A stretch of DNA of 64,000 nt from assembly GCF_963667685.1 (NCBI RefSeq), contig NZ_OY763932.1, forward strand, positions 62,001-126,000, read 5' to 3'. Under the pieces are notes generated by a model, which saw only the letters and a program-made list of their open reading frames with translations, had not been told where the DNA came from and made no database searches. The first letter of the stretch is position 1; the number at the start of each line of letters is the position of its first letter. Shown here in pieces: positions 53,107-63,699 of this stretch. The stretch is from Maridesulfovibrio sp. GTDB lineage: Bacteria > Desulfobacterota > Desulfovibrionia > Desulfovibrionales > Desulfovibrionaceae. The position numbers and the translations under genes are program-made.

Positions 53107-53225
53107 AAAATCATTAATTATTTTCATGCAGCCAATTGACTGCTGAACAATAATACTTAGCTTATACGAGTTTGGGCGGAACTTTCCGTCAAAGCTCTGA
53201 ACATATTTTTCACGGAGGTTTTGCT

Positions 53226-53996
53226 TTGGAGTTCAAAGAAATTTTTCAAAAATATGAAGCTCTTGTCGCGGAAGTAGACAAGACTTTTAATAAGATATCC
53301 GAACAGACAGAAGAAGGCATCAACTGTGCAAAAGGTTGCAGCGAATGTTGCCACGCACTCTTCGATCTGACCCTTGTTGAAGCGATCTACATAAACCGCA
53401 AGTTCAACGAAAAATACAGCGGTATGGAACGCTCCACAATCATGCAGGAAGCGGATAAAGCGGACAGACTGATCCACAAAGTCAAAAGAAGGGCTTTCAA
53501 GGCCAGCCAGTCCGGTGCCTCCACAGCAGAAATCCTCAAGGAAGTTTCCATGTCGCGGGTTAAATGTCCGTTCCTGAAAGAAAGCAACCTTTGCGCTCTT
53601 TACGATTTCAGACCACTGACCTGCCGCATTTACGGTGTCCCCATGAATATCGGCGGTCAGGCTCACTCCTGTCAGAAATCAGGCTTCACTCCTGGCAAAG
53701 CATACCCCACCATCAACATGGACACCCTGCAGTCAAAACTGATGCAGCTCAGTGAAGAGCTGGCCGCTTCCATCAACTCATCCTTGAAGGAACTCCCGGG
53801 AGTCCTGGTTCCTCTGTCCATGGCCCTGCTGACCGATTACACACCGGAATACCTCGGTGCCAACACCGGCGACAAAGTGGAAGAAACCCCGGCCCCGGCT
53901 GCTGAATCTTCCGAAACATGTGGAACTTGCGACAAAGACAAGTCTGCATGCGCCAGCTGCAACTATTCTGTAGAATTAGGTGCAGTCACTAAGTAA
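53226..53996 (+). CDS. YkgJ-family cysteine-cluster protein with cysteine-rich tail
   Basis: About 256 residues from TTG at 53226, chosen because GGAGG lies seven bases upstream. An ATG at 53172 lacks a ribosome site. The YkgJ core has CAKGCSECCHALFDL, VKCPFLKESNLCALYD and PLTCRIYGVP. A helical region follows. The last 30 residues add CGTCDKDKSACASC, possibly another metal site after a Pro/Ala-rich spacer. It heads a three-gene run with an unknown protein (18 bases later) and a TPR protein. Confidence 0.85.
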   Translation: MEFKEIFQKYEALVAEVDKTFNKISEQTEEGINCAKGCSECCHALFDLTLVEAIYINRKFNEKYSGMERSTIMQEADKADRLIHKVKRRAFKASQSGASTAEILKEVSMSRVKCPFLKESNLCALYDFRPLTCRIYGVPMNIGGQAHSCQKSGFTPGKAYPTINMDTLQSKLMQLSEELAASINSSLKELPGVLVPLSMALLTDYTPEYLGANTGDKVEETPAPAAESSETCGTCDKDKSACASCNYSVELGAVTK

Positions 53997-54014
53997 CCAG
54001 CACAGGAGAATCTG

Positions 54015-54362
54015 ATGGGCACACTTACCCAGGAAGAAATTGAAGAACAAAAACGATACATGTACGACAAACTTTCACCGCGCAGGCGCAAATTTGTCGA
54101 CAAGATCGGATATGAGGAATGGGAGCCCTTCGCTAAACCTTTTGATCCCATCGACCTGCGTAAGGACATAACAGGAAGAACTTCGCAGCAGCTTTGTGAA
54201 GAATTCATCCGTGAAGTCCACGCTAGCCGAAACTCCGAGTACGCACAGGCAGCTGCCGAATTCGGTGTCATGCTGGTCATGAACTTCGAAAAAGTACGAC
54301 CCATTTATGACTTTTGTGTCTGGTATGACGAACTGCTCAAAAAAGAAGGTAAGAGCATTTAA
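54015..54362 (+). CDS. Small helical protein of unknown function
   Basis: 115 residues, no membrane segment or signal peptide. MYDKLSPRRRKFVDKIGYEE then WEPFAKPFDPIDLR near the start, two cysteines, mainly helical. Not recognised. CAGGAGA precedes the ATG. It lies between the YkgJ-type gene and the TPR gene, so it may belong to a complex with them. Confidence 0.75.
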   Translation: MGTLTQEEIEEQKRYMYDKLSPRRRKFVDKIGYEEWEPFAKPFDPIDLRKDITGRTSQQLCEEFIREVHASRNSEYAQAAAEFGVMLVMNFEKVRPIYDFCVWYDELLKKEGKSI

Positions 54363-54427
54363 GCTTTTCCTGTTGCCACAGCCAAGTGATAATGACTTAA
54401 ACTTTTATAAATATCAGAGGTTTTTCC

Positions 54428-55048
54428 ATGCAGAAATTTGATAATATTGATGATTATATTGCGGATCTTAAAAAGAAAAAAGAAGCCAGCCCCACCTGTA
54501 GTAATACCCGTTACAACCTCGGCGTTGCACATCTCGCAAAAAGAGATTTCATGGAAGCTGAGCGGGAATTCCTCGTAGCAATCGACGAATCTCCCAAAAT
54601 GGCGGAAGCATACGTGCAGCTCGGCGGTATAGCAATGCAGCGTGGTGACCTTGAAGGCTGTCTGCGTTACAATATTACCGCAACCCAGCAGCGTCCTTTC
54701 TTTGCTGTCCCCTGGGGAAATATCGGCTATGTATACATGGAACAGGGAGAAACCGATAAAGCTATCAAAGCTCTAAAGCGCGCCATTAAGTACGACCCCA
54801 ACTTCGTACAGGCCCTCTCCACTCTCGGCGCTGCCTACTTTAACGAAGGTGAACTCGACGACTGTATCGAAGTCTGCGAAAAAGCCCTTAAACTGGCTGA
54901 TAACTTCGGACCTGCATGGAACAACCTTGCTCTCTGCTACACCGAAAAAGAAGACTTCAAAAAAGCTATCGAGTGCGTTGATAAAGCCATTGAAACCGGC
55001 TTTGACGTTTCTGAAGACTTCCTCAAGGAACTCGAGCAGTACCGCTAG
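54428..55048 (+). CDS. TPR-repeat protein
   Basis: 206 residues with about five tetratricopeptide repeats from residue 20 on (for example YNLGVAHLAKRDFMEAEREF, PWGNIGYVYMEQGETDKAIK, AWNNLALCYTEKEDFKKAIE). No signal peptide, so cytosolic. It is a protein-binding scaffold, and the neighbouring YkgJ and unknown proteins are natural partners (inference). AGAGG precedes the ATG. Terminator at 55074. Confidence 0.9.
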   Translation: MQKFDNIDDYIADLKKKKEASPTCSNTRYNLGVAHLAKRDFMEAEREFLVAIDESPKMAEAYVQLGGIAMQRGDLEGCLRYNITATQQRPFFAVPWGNIGYVYMEQGETDKAIKALKRAIKYDPNFVQALSTLGAAYFNEGELDDCIEVCEKALKLADNFGPAWNNLALCYTEKEDFKKAIECVDKAIETGFDVSEDFLKELEQYR

Positions 55049-55073
55049 AACAAGATTTAGAATGCCTCAATAT

Positions 55074-55110
55074 AAGGCTCTCCGGTTTCTATGCCGGAGA
55101 GCCTTTTTAT
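55074..55110 (+). terminator. Terminator of the TPR operon
   Basis: AAGGCTCTCCGG and CCGGAGAGCCTT pair, followed by TTTATTT. Confidence 0.95.
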
Positions 55111-55261
55111 TTAAAAAACAAAATTCAAGCAGCTACTCCCCCCTCGTAAATAAAAACGAATTATGCTAATATGGCGTAAAAGTAATTTGATGCAAAAAAC
55201 ACGGCACACTGAGCACGTCTGCCTTTAGCGATCCACTCCATAACGGCATTACCGGATTCAT

Positions 55262-55708
55262 ATGCATAACGCAGTTGACTTACTCACCTTCGGCGGCATC
55301 GTCTGCTTCATTATCGCCATTCTGCACATTGTAATAATTGTTGCAGGCCCCAAGGCTTACCGATATTTCGGGGCTGGAGAAGATTTAAGCAAGCTTGCGG
55401 AAAAAAACTCGCCTATACCTGCATTATTGACCGCCTTTATAGCAACAGTCATAGCGGTATTCGGCCTGTACGCATTTTCCGGTGCCGGAAAATTCGTAAG
55501 GCTCCCACTGCTGGGTCCGATACTGGTCATTATCGGATCAATCTTCAGTTTCAGGGGGTTGGTTCTGCCTGTCCAGCTTTTCGGCCTGCTTAAAAATCCA
55601 CACAAGGCGGACACAAAAGAAATACTGTTTTCGCTGATAGCATTGGTCACCGGAGCCTGCATTCTTTTCGGCACGACTCTAAACTGGAACTTCATTTTTC
55701 AAGGCTGA
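55262..55708 (+). CDS. Four-helix membrane protein of unknown function
   Basis: 148 residues with four hydrophobic segments (about 8-28, 51-71, 83-103, 125-140). The loop GPKAYRYFGAGEDLSKLAEK precedes TM2. No family recognised with confidence. The ATG at 55262 has no strong ribosome site. Alone between the TPR operon and phosphoglucomutase. The 231 bases downstream to 55939 hold no gene. Confidence 0.75.
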   Translation: MHNAVDLLTFGGIVCFIIAILHIVIIVAGPKAYRYFGAGEDLSKLAEKNSPIPALLTAFIATVIAVFGLYAFSGAGKFVRLPLLGPILVIIGSIFSFRGLVLPVQLFGLLKNPHKADTKEILFSLIALVTGACILFGTTLNWNFIFQG

Positions 55709-55939
55709 GAGCTGTTACGGAAAACCAGAGGGACATAACCTTTATACATCACAACAAGCCTAAAAAACAATTTTCATATCTGCCGAGAATTATGGACAAA
55801 GCTGGCGGCAATCTGTAAATTGTAACAAAAGAGATCCTGCCGATATGCAGGTTACAATCAGCTGAAATAAACTGTTAACTATTGTTTTTTTATATTTCTT
55901 TGATATTCTTGACTGGTACACACAAATTCGGAGGATTAA

Positions 55940-57589
55940 ATGGCACTCAGCAAATTAGCAGGACAACCCGCACCGGCGGAAATCCTGGAAAACATACCTA
56001 GATTAGTATCAGCTTACTACGCAATAAAACCTGATCCTTCCGTTGATTCCCATCTGGTAGCATTCGGGACCTCCGGGCACAGAGGTTCTTCTCTTGACGG
56101 CTCTTTCAACGAAGACCATATTTGCGCCATCGCCCAGGCAATCAGCGAATATAGAAAGTCCATGGGCTTCACCGGTCCTCTCTTCATGGGTAAGGACCCC
56201 CACGCACTCTCTGAGCCGGCACAGATTTCTGCTCTTGAAGTTTTTGCTGCAAACGATGTAACCGTGCTGCTGAACGATAAAGGTTACACACCTACACCGG
56301 CTATATCCCACGCAATTCTTGCCTACAATAAAGGACGCAAAGACGGTTTTGCTGACGGAGTTGTAATCACACCGTCCCACAACCCCCCGCGAGACGGAGG
56401 CTTTAAGTACAACCCACCCAGTGCCGGTCCGGCAGGAACAGCCATCACCCGCACTATTCAGGACCGTGCCAATGAAATCCTCAAAAACGGCCTCAAAGAT
56501 GTTAAACGCATACCCTTCAGCCGTGCCCTCGCCGCTGACACAAGTAAAGAATTTGATTTCATCACGCCGTATGTGAATGATCTTGAAAACATACTGGACA
56601 TGGAAGCTATCGCTTCTGCCGGGCTCAGCATCGGCGTAGATCCTCTCGGTGGTGCGGCAATTGATTACTGGGAACCCATTGCCGAAAGATACGGCCTGAA
56701 CATGATCGTGGTGAACAAGAAGGTCGATCCTGCGTTCTCTTTCATGCACGTGGACAAAGACGGCAAAATCCGTATGGATTGTTCCTCGCCATATGCCATG
56801 GCAGGTCTCATTGAACTTAAAGACAAATACGATATTTCTTTTGCCAATGACCCTGATACCGACAGGCACGGTATTGTCACCAAAAGCCGCGGACTAATGA
56901 ACCCTAACCATTATCTGGCCGTAGCAATTGAATATCTCTACAAACACAGACCGCTGTGGAGTGACAAACTGACTGTCGGCAAGACCCTTGTTTCCAGCTC
57001 CATGATCGACCGAGTGGCGAACTCCATTAACCGTCCGCTTATGGAAGTCCCGGTCGGCTTTAAGTGGTTCGTCGAACCGCTTCTGGACGGAACCTGCGGC
57101 TTTGGTGGAGAAGAGAGTGCCGGTGCATCCTTCCTGCGCAAAGACGGAACCGTATGGACTACCGATAAAGACGGTATCATCATGAACCTGCTGGCCGCAG
57201 AAATAACCGCTATAACCGGCAAAGATCCCGGGGAGCACTACACCGCACTTGAAAAAGAGTTCGGTCATCCGGTATATAAACGCATTGATACTCCGGCCAC
57301 TGAAGAACAGAAGAAAGCATTCAGCATTCTTACCCCGGATATGGTCAAAGCGAAGACTCTTGCCGGGGAAACAATCGAAGAACGCCTTACAGCAGCTCCC
57401 GGAAACGGAGAGGCCATAGGCGGACTCAAGATTGTCACCGAGCATGGCTGGTTCGCCGCTCGCCCTTCGGGAACAGAATCAATTTACAAGATTTACGCGG
57501 AATCATTCAAAGGTCTTGCGCATCTGGTGGCCATTCAGGAAGAAGCCGCCAAGATCGTCAATGCGGCCTTTGAAGTGGCTCTTAAGTAA
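55940..57589 (+). CDS. pgm: Phosphoglucomutase (alpha-D-glucose type)
   Basis: 549 residues, full length. Phosphoserine Ser146 in [12 protein letters not shown], metal loop DPDTDRHG with Asp304, Asp306 and Asp308, sugar loop GFGGEESAG, and phosphate loop [12 protein letters not shown]. It interconverts glucose-1-phosphate and glucose-6-phosphate in the cytosol for glycogen and surface sugar synthesis. CGGAGG precedes the ATG. Terminator at 57606. Confidence 0.95.
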   Translation: MALSKLAGQPAPAEILENIPRLVSAYYAIKPDPSVDSHLVAFGTSGHRGSSLDGSFNEDHICAIAQAISEYRKSMGFTGPLFMGKDPHALSEPAQISALEVFAANDVTVLLNDKGYTPTPAISHAILAYNKGRKDGFADGVVITPSHNPPRDGGFKYNPPSAGPAGTAITRTIQDRANEILKNGLKDVKRIPFSRALAADTSKEFDFITPYVNDLENILDMEAIASAGLSIGVDPLGGAAIDYWEPIAERYGLNMIVVNKKVDPAFSFMHVDKDGKIRMDCSSPYAMAGLIELKDKYDISFANDPDTDRHGIVTKSRGLMNPNHYLAVAIEYLYKHRPLWSDKLTVGKTLVSSSMIDRVANSINRPLMEVPVGFKWFVEPLLDGTCGFGGEESAGASFLRKDGTVWTTDKDGIIMNLLAAEITAITGKDPGEHYTALEKEFGHPVYKRIDTPATEEQKKAFSILTPDMVKAKTLAGETIEERLTAAPGNGEAIGGLKIVTEHGWFAARPSGTESIYKIYAESFKGLAHLVAIQEEAAKIVNAAFEVALK

Positions 57590-57605
57590 ACAACAAAACA
57601 GAAAT

Positions 57606-57647
57606 AAAAAAGAGCAGCCAGCTAAACGCAGGCTGCTCTTTTTTTAT
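57606..57647. terminator. Terminator between convergent pgm and hybrid kinase
   Basis: AAAAAAGAGCAGCC and GGCTGCTCTTTTTT pair around AGCTAAACGCA. Confidence 0.95.
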
Positions 57648-57666
57648 TTATCAGACAAATATAAAT

Positions 57667-60126
57667 TTATTTTCTCAGCTCGGCACAAACCTTAGCTGCT
57701 TCAGCTTCAAAAAAAGCGAGCTGCTCATGCACACCGCTCAAATCTTCATCGATCAGATTTTTCTCCAGAAGAATAGCTGCTTCACGGGCACGTGGTGCAC
57801 AAATTGCGGCACAGCTGCTTTTCATAGTGTGCACAATTCTGCGTGCCATACTAGTATCTTTGCCAAGCGCTTCTTTAAGAGTAAGAATCTCGTCCTGCAC
57901 ATCCTTCAAAAAGAGGGAGCAAAGCTCTGCGTACAGCTCAGTATCGCCCTGATACATGGCCGCCGCTTTTTCACGGTCGACAACTTTCACTGAGCTGACT
58001 GTTGGTTCTACGGCTTTGCGCACATCAACAGTGCCTCCACTCATGACACGGAAAATTGTTTCCTGCAGAGACAGATATTGAACGGGCTTGGCTATATAGC
58101 TATCCATTCCGGCCTTCGCACACCGATCCTTGACGCCCGACATGGCATGTGCAGACATGGCGATAATTGGGATATTTCGTGCGGCATCACCTGACTTTCC
58201 CTCACGGATAGCTTTCGCAGCACTGAATCCATCCATTTCAGGCATCTCAAGATCCATCAGAACCAGATCAACATCAATCCCCGAAAGCATACTGACCGCT
58301 TCAATGCCGTTGGATGCCACCTGTACGGTATGCCCCATCTTTTCCAGCAGACTTGTAGCCACCAGCACATTGATGGGATTATCTTCCACTAGCAGAATGG
58401 AGTGTTCAGAAACGTCTTCCGCACTCTCGAGAAGGCTTTCCCGGGAGCTTACCAGATTAGAGGGGTCACCAGTCTTGAGTACAACGGAAAAAGTGAAAAC
58501 ACTTCCGCATCCTTCGGAGCTGTTCACTCCGAGTCTGCCTCCCATCATTTCGACCAGTTCGCGGGAGATGGCCAGGCCGAGACCTGTTCCCCCAAATTTA
58601 CGAGTTGTGGAATCATCGGCCTGCCTGAAGCTTTCAAAAATCAAGGACTGTTTATCTTCAGGGATACCTATGCCGGTATCACGGACCGCAACCTGCACAA
58701 CTTCTTTTCCTGCTTCTGAATCTTCCTCAAGCTTACTTACCTGAACAAAAACACCGCCCTGCGAGGTAAATTTAATGGAATTGCCTATAAGGTTAAACAA
58801 AATCTGTTTCAAACGAACCTGATCACCGCAAACAGCTTTGGGTACATCATCGTCAATATCAATACTAAGCACCAACCCTTTATCACGCGCCTGCTGATCC
58901 ATGCTTTTAACGACACCAAGCAGCGCATCTCCGAGGCTGAAATCACTTTCTTCAAGAGTCAGCATCCGGGCTTCTACTTTTGATAAATCAAGGATATCAT
59001 TAATCAAGGTAAGCAATTGATCGGCGGAAACTTTTACAAGCTCAAGATTCTCAGTCTGTTTTGCGGAAAGATCAGAGCGCAAGGTAAGATCGGTCATGCC
59101 GATAATCGCATTTAGAGGAGTGCGGATTTCGTGACTCATGGACGCCAGGAAACTGGACTTGAAACGATTAGCCTTTTCAGCTACATCGCGGGCTCTGATA
59201 ATCTCCCGTTCCATTGCCTTCCGCTCAGTAATTTCAATAAATGAAGCGACAGCACCTCCGGAGTCACCCTGCATAGGCGTAACTTCCAACAGATACCAGC
59301 AAGGTTTATCATTACTCTCAAAAGAGTACTCACAAGAAAACATCTTGCGTTTTCCATCAACCACGGAGCGCACGCCATCCATTAATTTGCTCAAGGAGCC
59401 GCGCAAAAAGCCGGAGGAAGAAATCGCTTCCTCAAAATCAATACCGCCAAGCCCCTCTTCGCTTGTGCCCGGCACAAAAATTTTGCGCCATGAATCATTA
59501 GCTGCAATAATCTTCATGCGGGGATCGAGCACTGCAATCTTAGCAGACATGGAAGCCAAAACGGAACTGAGCTGCTCCTCTCGATCAATTAATTTGCGGT
59601 TGGCAACATCAAGCTGACGGGACTGTAGAAGTGTGTTCTCATAAGTTGCCAGTAAAAGATGGAAAACCTGACTGAAATCAGCTTTTAAAACGTGTTTCTC
59701 ACCCTGAAATTCAAAATCCACCTCTTGGGTGGTGGAATTCTCTGACTCAAAATATTTGCTCTTCAGGACCGACTCAATACGGGAAATCAGAAAATCTTCA
59801 TCATAGGGTTTGGTCACAAAATTTGTGGCCCCGCTTTTCAGTCCCTTGATGATATCCCCCGGCTCTGAAAGACTGGTCAACAATATAACCGGGACATTTT
59901 CGTAACGCACATTTTCCCGGATTTTTTCACAAAGCTCATAGCCATCCATACCGGGCATAACCACATCACTGATGACTAGATCAACGTCCTTTTCCTCCAG
60001 CACGCCAAGGGCTTTTTCACCGCTGGAAACAAGCGAAACCTGAAATCCCCTTTCCAATAGGATGTATTCCAGTTTAACCGCTTGCGTCAGACTGTCTTCG
60101 ACGACCAGAATATGATTACTATCCAC
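57667..60126 (-). CDS. Hybrid histidine kinase REC-PAS-HisKA-ATPase-REC-HPt
   Basis: 819 residues, no membrane segment. REC1 with Asp54 (ISDVVMPG), PAS about 185-300, HisKA with His332 in SHEIRTPLN, ATPase with DTGIGI and GTGLGLAI, REC2 with Asp625 (LMDLEMPEMDG), HPt with His766 in VHTMKSSCA. It is thus a self-contained phosphorelay, fed by an N-terminal receiver. The start is GTG at 60126, overlapping the cheB stop by one base (TAGTG). It belongs to the CheW-CheA-CheB operon, so REC1 may be charged by the CheA protein (inference). Confidence 0.93.
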   Translation of the reverse strand: MDSNHILVVEDSLTQAVKLEYILLERGFQVSLVSSGEKALGVLEEKDVDLVISDVVMPGMDGYELCEKIRENVRYENVPVILLTSLSEPGDIIKGLKSGATNFVTKPYDEDFLISRIESVLKSKYFESENSTTQEVDFEFQGEKHVLKADFSQVFHLLLATYENTLLQSRQLDVANRKLIDREEQLSSVLASMSAKIAVLDPRMKIIAANDSWRKIFVPGTSEEGLGGIDFEEAISSSGFLRGSLSKLMDGVRSVVDGKRKMFSCEYSFESNDKPCWYLLEVTPMQGDSGGAVASFIEITERKAMEREIIRARDVAEKANRFKSSFLASMSHEIRTPLNAIIGMTDLTLRSDLSAKQTENLELVKVSADQLLTLINDILDLSKVEARMLTLEESDFSLGDALLGVVKSMDQQARDKGLVLSIDIDDDVPKAVCGDQVRLKQILFNLIGNSIKFTSQGGVFVQVSKLEEDSEAGKEVVQVAVRDTGIGIPEDKQSLIFESFRQADDSTTRKFGGTGLGLAISRELVEMMGGRLGVNSSEGCGSVFTFSVVLKTGDPSNLVSSRESLLESAEDVSEHSILLVEDNPINVLVATSLLEKMGHTVQVASNGIEAVSMLSGIDVDLVLMDLEMPEMDGFSAAKAIREGKSGDAARNIPIIAMSAHAMSGVKDRCAKAGMDSYIAKPVQYLSLQETIFRVMSGGTVDVRKAVEPTVSSVKVVDREKAAAMYQGDTELYAELCSLFLKDVQDEILTLKEALGKDTSMARRIVHTMKSSCAAICAPRAREAAILLEKNLIDEDLSGVHEQLAFFEAEAAKVCAELRK

Positions 60127-61193
60127 TACTTATCCTCCGACACCTCTAAAAAAAGCTTGCATAGATGCCTCCCTATGTTGCCAATAGGTAAAACGGCCAG
60201 CGCAGCACCTAACTTAACAGCCTCCCCCGGCATTCCAAAAACAATTGAACTGTCTTTATCCTGAGCAATGGTATATCCGCCACGACGCTTAATCTCAAGC
60301 AGTCCGTCAGCACCGTCGCGCCCCATTCCGGTCAGGAGAACCCCGACTACAGATGAGCCTAGATTACGGGCGGCAGAATGGAAAAGAACGGAAACTGATG
60401 GTCTTATCTCATTTACATTCGGAGCATCGTTCAACAAGACGCGTTTATCGGCTGAAAGTTCTGTATGAAAACCTTCCGGCGCAAAATAAACCACACCGGA
60501 CCGTAGGAAATCACCATGTGCTGCAAGCCTGACATCATGCCCGGTGTTGTTTTTCAACCAGCTGACCATCCCTTCGGTAAAACCGGAAGACATATGCTGT
60601 ACGATTAAAATAGGCGCCGGAAATTCATGGGGCAGAGACATAAGTATTTCTTTAATGGCCTGCGGCCCCCCTGTAGAAGCTCCAATACATATGACTTTAT
60701 CTTTGACAGGAAAGGAAGGTGGGCTGAACTCACGGGCAGCAGGAAACGGACTATTCATTTCCCTGCCACTTCTGAATCTGCTCTTGCGTTTAACAACCTT
60801 GACTTCAGACATCAGTCTCGCGGAGAGGATAATCTCCTGCATCAGCTCTTCAAAATTGTCATTCTTCAGGCCGGGCTTATCATGAAAAGCAAGGGCTCCG
60901 GTATCAATCAACCGGAATCCTATTTCCGCGTCAGAAGCGCTATATACGGCACTTACAATTACGATGGGAACCGGAGTCTCCTCCATGATCATGCGTGTAA
61001 CCCTGAAGCCATCACAATCGGGAAGGTTCACGTCCATGGTCACCACGTCCGGCTTTAAGTCCCGGACCATGCGCAAGGCAGAGTAGCCGTCTTCGGCACA
61101 GCCGACCACTTCAAAATCATCCTCGCGCTCAAACAGATCTGCAAACATGGTGCGGACAGTTGCCGAGTCATCAACTATCAAAACCTTGATCAC
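60126..61193 (-). CDS. cheB: Chemotaxis methylesterase CheB
   Basis: 355 residues. REC domain with Asp54 (TMDVNLPDCDG), linker about 120-165, methylesterase domain with Ser173 (GASTGGPQ), His200 (VQHMSSGF) and Asp293 (GMGRDGADG), all present. It removes methyl groups from chemoreceptors and responds to CheA phosphate. No CheR or receptor gene is in this window. They may lie beyond the right end. Start ATG at 61193. Confidence 0.95.
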   Translation of the reverse strand: MIKVLIVDDSATVRTMFADLFEREDDFEVVGCAEDGYSALRMVRDLKPDVVTMDVNLPDCDGFRVTRMIMEETPVPIVIVSAVYSASDAEIGFRLIDTGALAFHDKPGLKNDNFEELMQEIILSARLMSEVKVVKRKSRFRSGREMNSPFPAAREFSPPSFPVKDKVICIGASTGGPQAIKEILMSLPHEFPAPILIVQHMSSGFTEGMVSWLKNNTGHDVRLAAHGDFLRSGVVYFAPEGFHTELSADKRVLLNDAPNVNEIRPSVSVLFHSAARNLGSSVVGVLLTGMGRDGADGLLEIKRRGGYTIAQDKDSSIVFGMPGEAVKLGAALAVLPIGNIGRHLCKLFLEVSEDK

Positions 61194-61326
61194 TTATCAT
61201 TTGCTCCTATCGGGAAAAAACAACTCATACACAGGGGAGATATCACCTACACTCTAATTAACCTATCTGCAAATCTACAACTATTATACCCCACGCAACA
61301 ATAGAATTATAAAAATAAATTCTATA

Positions 61327-63672
61327 TTATCCTGCAAGACGCGAGATTACATCCAGCAAGTTGCCCTGATCAAAATCTGATTTGATAATATATGCATCCG
61401 CACCGGCCTCTACTCCGTGCTCCCGATCTTTTGGAGACCCCAATGACGTAACCAGAATGATCGGCAGGCTTGAACAGCTGTCCATTTTCCTAACCTTGGA
61501 AGTCAAAGTAAAACCGTCCATATGCGGCATCTCCACATCAGAGACAAGAACGTCCGGAATGGAATCCTCTATCTTCTGCAAGGCGTCAAGCCCGTCTATG
61601 GCGGTAATAACATGGTACCCGGCTGCTTCGAGGACATTTTTAAGCAGCATACGCGAAGTTATTGAATCCTCTGCCACAAGCACGGTTTTAACTCTCTTTC
61701 TCTCCTGCCTGTGTACTGCCGACCGAACCCGGCCACTGGCATGGATGGTCAAGGCACTGCGAACCATATCAGGAGAGTGCAATATGGGAGCAAGTTCTCC
61801 AGAACCAAGCATCGAAAAACCGGAGACATTACGAACCCTTCTCAATAAGGGACCCATTCCTTTGGACATAACTTCCTGCTCACCGTGCAGATCATCAACA
61901 CTGATAGCCACGCTTTTTCTGCCTTTGCCCATAACAAGGACCGCGACAGCATCAGCTTTATTCTCCTTATGCTCCAATTCCAAAATATCATCCAGCCTCA
62001 CCAGCGGAAGAGGCCTTCCGAAAGCAAAAACTGTCTCCTTTCCACCGGTAGTGAGAATATCATGCTGACGCACGAGCATAACTTTACGGATGCCGGATTT
62101 AGGGACTACGCACAACCTCCCGGCAGACTCCACAACAATTCCCCTGAATGAAGTCAGGGCAACCGGAATATTGAGGACAATCCTGAGTCCTTTTCCCTTG
62201 GGACTGGCTAGAATTATACTTCCGCCAAAAGATTCAATCTTATCACGGACAATAGCCATTCCCAAGCCACGTCCGGAAATATCTGTTATAATTTCACTGG
62301 TCGACATACCGGAAATAAAAATAAGTTCCAGCGCGGAACGCCGGTCCATTTTTTCCGCTTCCTCGGCTGAAATCAGCCCCCGGCTAACTGCGACAGCCTT
62401 CAACCGCTCCTGATTGATTCCCCGCCCATCGTCACTGTAAACAATTTTGACCACATCGCGGTCTGTCTTTGTAATGGAAAAATTAATACTTCCAGCCTGA
62501 GATTTTCCTCTGGCTAGCCGCTCCTCATTGGGTTCTATTCCGTGGTCAATGGAATTTCTAATCATGTGCATTAGCGGATCATGAAGCATTTCAAGGATAC
62601 GGCGGTCAATCCGAACATTTTCCCCGCTGACTTCAAGGCGGCACTCCTTACCCTGCTCCAGACTCAAATTACGGACCATATGCGGAAAAACTTCCAGCAA
62701 AGAGGAAAATGGCAATAGCATTGAATCCTTAAAATCATTAAGCAAAGCATCAACCTTGGAAGTAAGATCCCACTCCGCTTTACGGGCTGAAGCATTCAGT
62801 AATTCGATCTTTTTGGAAAAACCTTCCAAAAAATCCGTTATCTGCCCCTGCAGCTTTACCTCATCTTCGGACACTTCTGAAGTGAGTCCTTCACTATAGC
62901 TGCTAAAAAGATTTAAAAAACTCTTGAAAGAATTACCTAATTCAGAAATTTCCCTGACCCTGTTTTTCTGAGAATTACGCGACGAAATCAATTCTTCGGT
63001 CTGCAAAAGCAGACCGGTCAGAGAAGAAGAACTGACCCTGACCGTATCGCCCATACCTGCTGACAAATGGGCATTATCACTTTTCTTGGATTCTAATCCC
63101 GACTCCTGCCGAGATTTTTGTTCGCGTTCATGTACTTCTGGTTGAACGGCATCGGATGAAGCAACAGCGCCCTGCTCTGCACCATAATTAGCAAGGTTAC
63201 TATTCTTTTTGACAGCAGCAGGACCAGGAACGGAATTATCGTCTTTCTCAATCTGAACGGGAGACTCAGTCATCTCCTTCATCCGCGAAATGGCAAGCAA
63301 CATCTGCGGGGAAGCAGAAGCATCAGCGGAATCATCCTCATCCCGCAAAAGGTCCTCCAAAATATCAAGCCAACCCAGCATGAGTGAACATGTTTTGGAA
63401 GAAGGGGTCAGCTCCTGTTTTTTCAGTACAGAGAAAAAAGATTCAAACGTCTGACAGAAATCTTCCACCAAGATCAAACCTACTGCCCTTGCAGCCCCCT
63501 TCAGGCTGTGCAGCTCGCGGTATGAGGACTCGACAACCAAAGCAAGATCTTCCCTGCTGCATCCTTTTTCCAAACGCATAAAATCCGAGGAAAGCACACG
63601 CATCCGGTCGGAGCTCTCTCCCCTGAACGCATTAAGCAGCCTCTGCTTCAGGTCACCACTGATCTTGGACAT
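61327..63672 (-). CDS. CheA-type histidine kinase fused to a receiver (WspE/FrzE-like)
   Basis: 781 residues. HPt with His55 in HSLKGAARAVG, a long low-complexity linker (about 120-215) in place of a clear P2 domain, dimerisation and ATPase domains with HMIRNSIDHGIE, DDGRGI and GRGLGMAIV, a CheW-like domain (about 515-640), and a C-terminal REC with Asp712 (VSDVEMPHMDG). CheA-REC fusions run alternative pathways such as Wsp (c-di-GMP) and Frz (motility reversal). AGAATACTGGGGG precedes the ATG. The CheW-like gene lies 27 bases upstream. Confidence 0.93.
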   Translation of the reverse strand: MSKISGDLKQRLLNAFRGESSDRMRVLSSDFMRLEKGCSREDLALVVESSYRELHSLKGAARAVGLILVEDFCQTFESFFSVLKKQELTPSSKTCSLMLGWLDILEDLLRDEDDSADASASPQMLLAISRMKEMTESPVQIEKDDNSVPGPAAVKKNSNLANYGAEQGAVASSDAVQPEVHEREQKSRQESGLESKKSDNAHLSAGMGDTVRVSSSSLTGLLLQTEELISSRNSQKNRVREISELGNSFKSFLNLFSSYSEGLTSEVSEDEVKLQGQITDFLEGFSKKIELLNASARKAEWDLTSKVDALLNDFKDSMLLPFSSLLEVFPHMVRNLSLEQGKECRLEVSGENVRIDRRILEMLHDPLMHMIRNSIDHGIEPNEERLARGKSQAGSINFSITKTDRDVVKIVYSDDGRGINQERLKAVAVSRGLISAEEAEKMDRRSALELIFISGMSTSEIITDISGRGLGMAIVRDKIESFGGSIILASPKGKGLRIVLNIPVALTSFRGIVVESAGRLCVVPKSGIRKVMLVRQHDILTTGGKETVFAFGRPLPLVRLDDILELEHKENKADAVAVLVMGKGRKSVAISVDDLHGEQEVMSKGMGPLLRRVRNVSGFSMLGSGELAPILHSPDMVRSALTIHASGRVRSAVHRQERKRVKTVLVAEDSITSRMLLKNVLEAAGYHVITAIDGLDALQKIEDSIPDVLVSDVEMPHMDGFTLTSKVRKMDSCSSLPIILVTSLGSPKDREHGVEAGADAYIIKSDFDQGNLLDVISRLAG

Positions 63673-63699
63673 ACCAACCCCCAGTATTCTCCTTAAAAA

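Noticed and set aside
55940-57445. Long opposite-strand frames inside the phosphoglucomutase gene
   Set aside because: They mirror a clear enzyme with all motifs intact and encode no recognisable protein.
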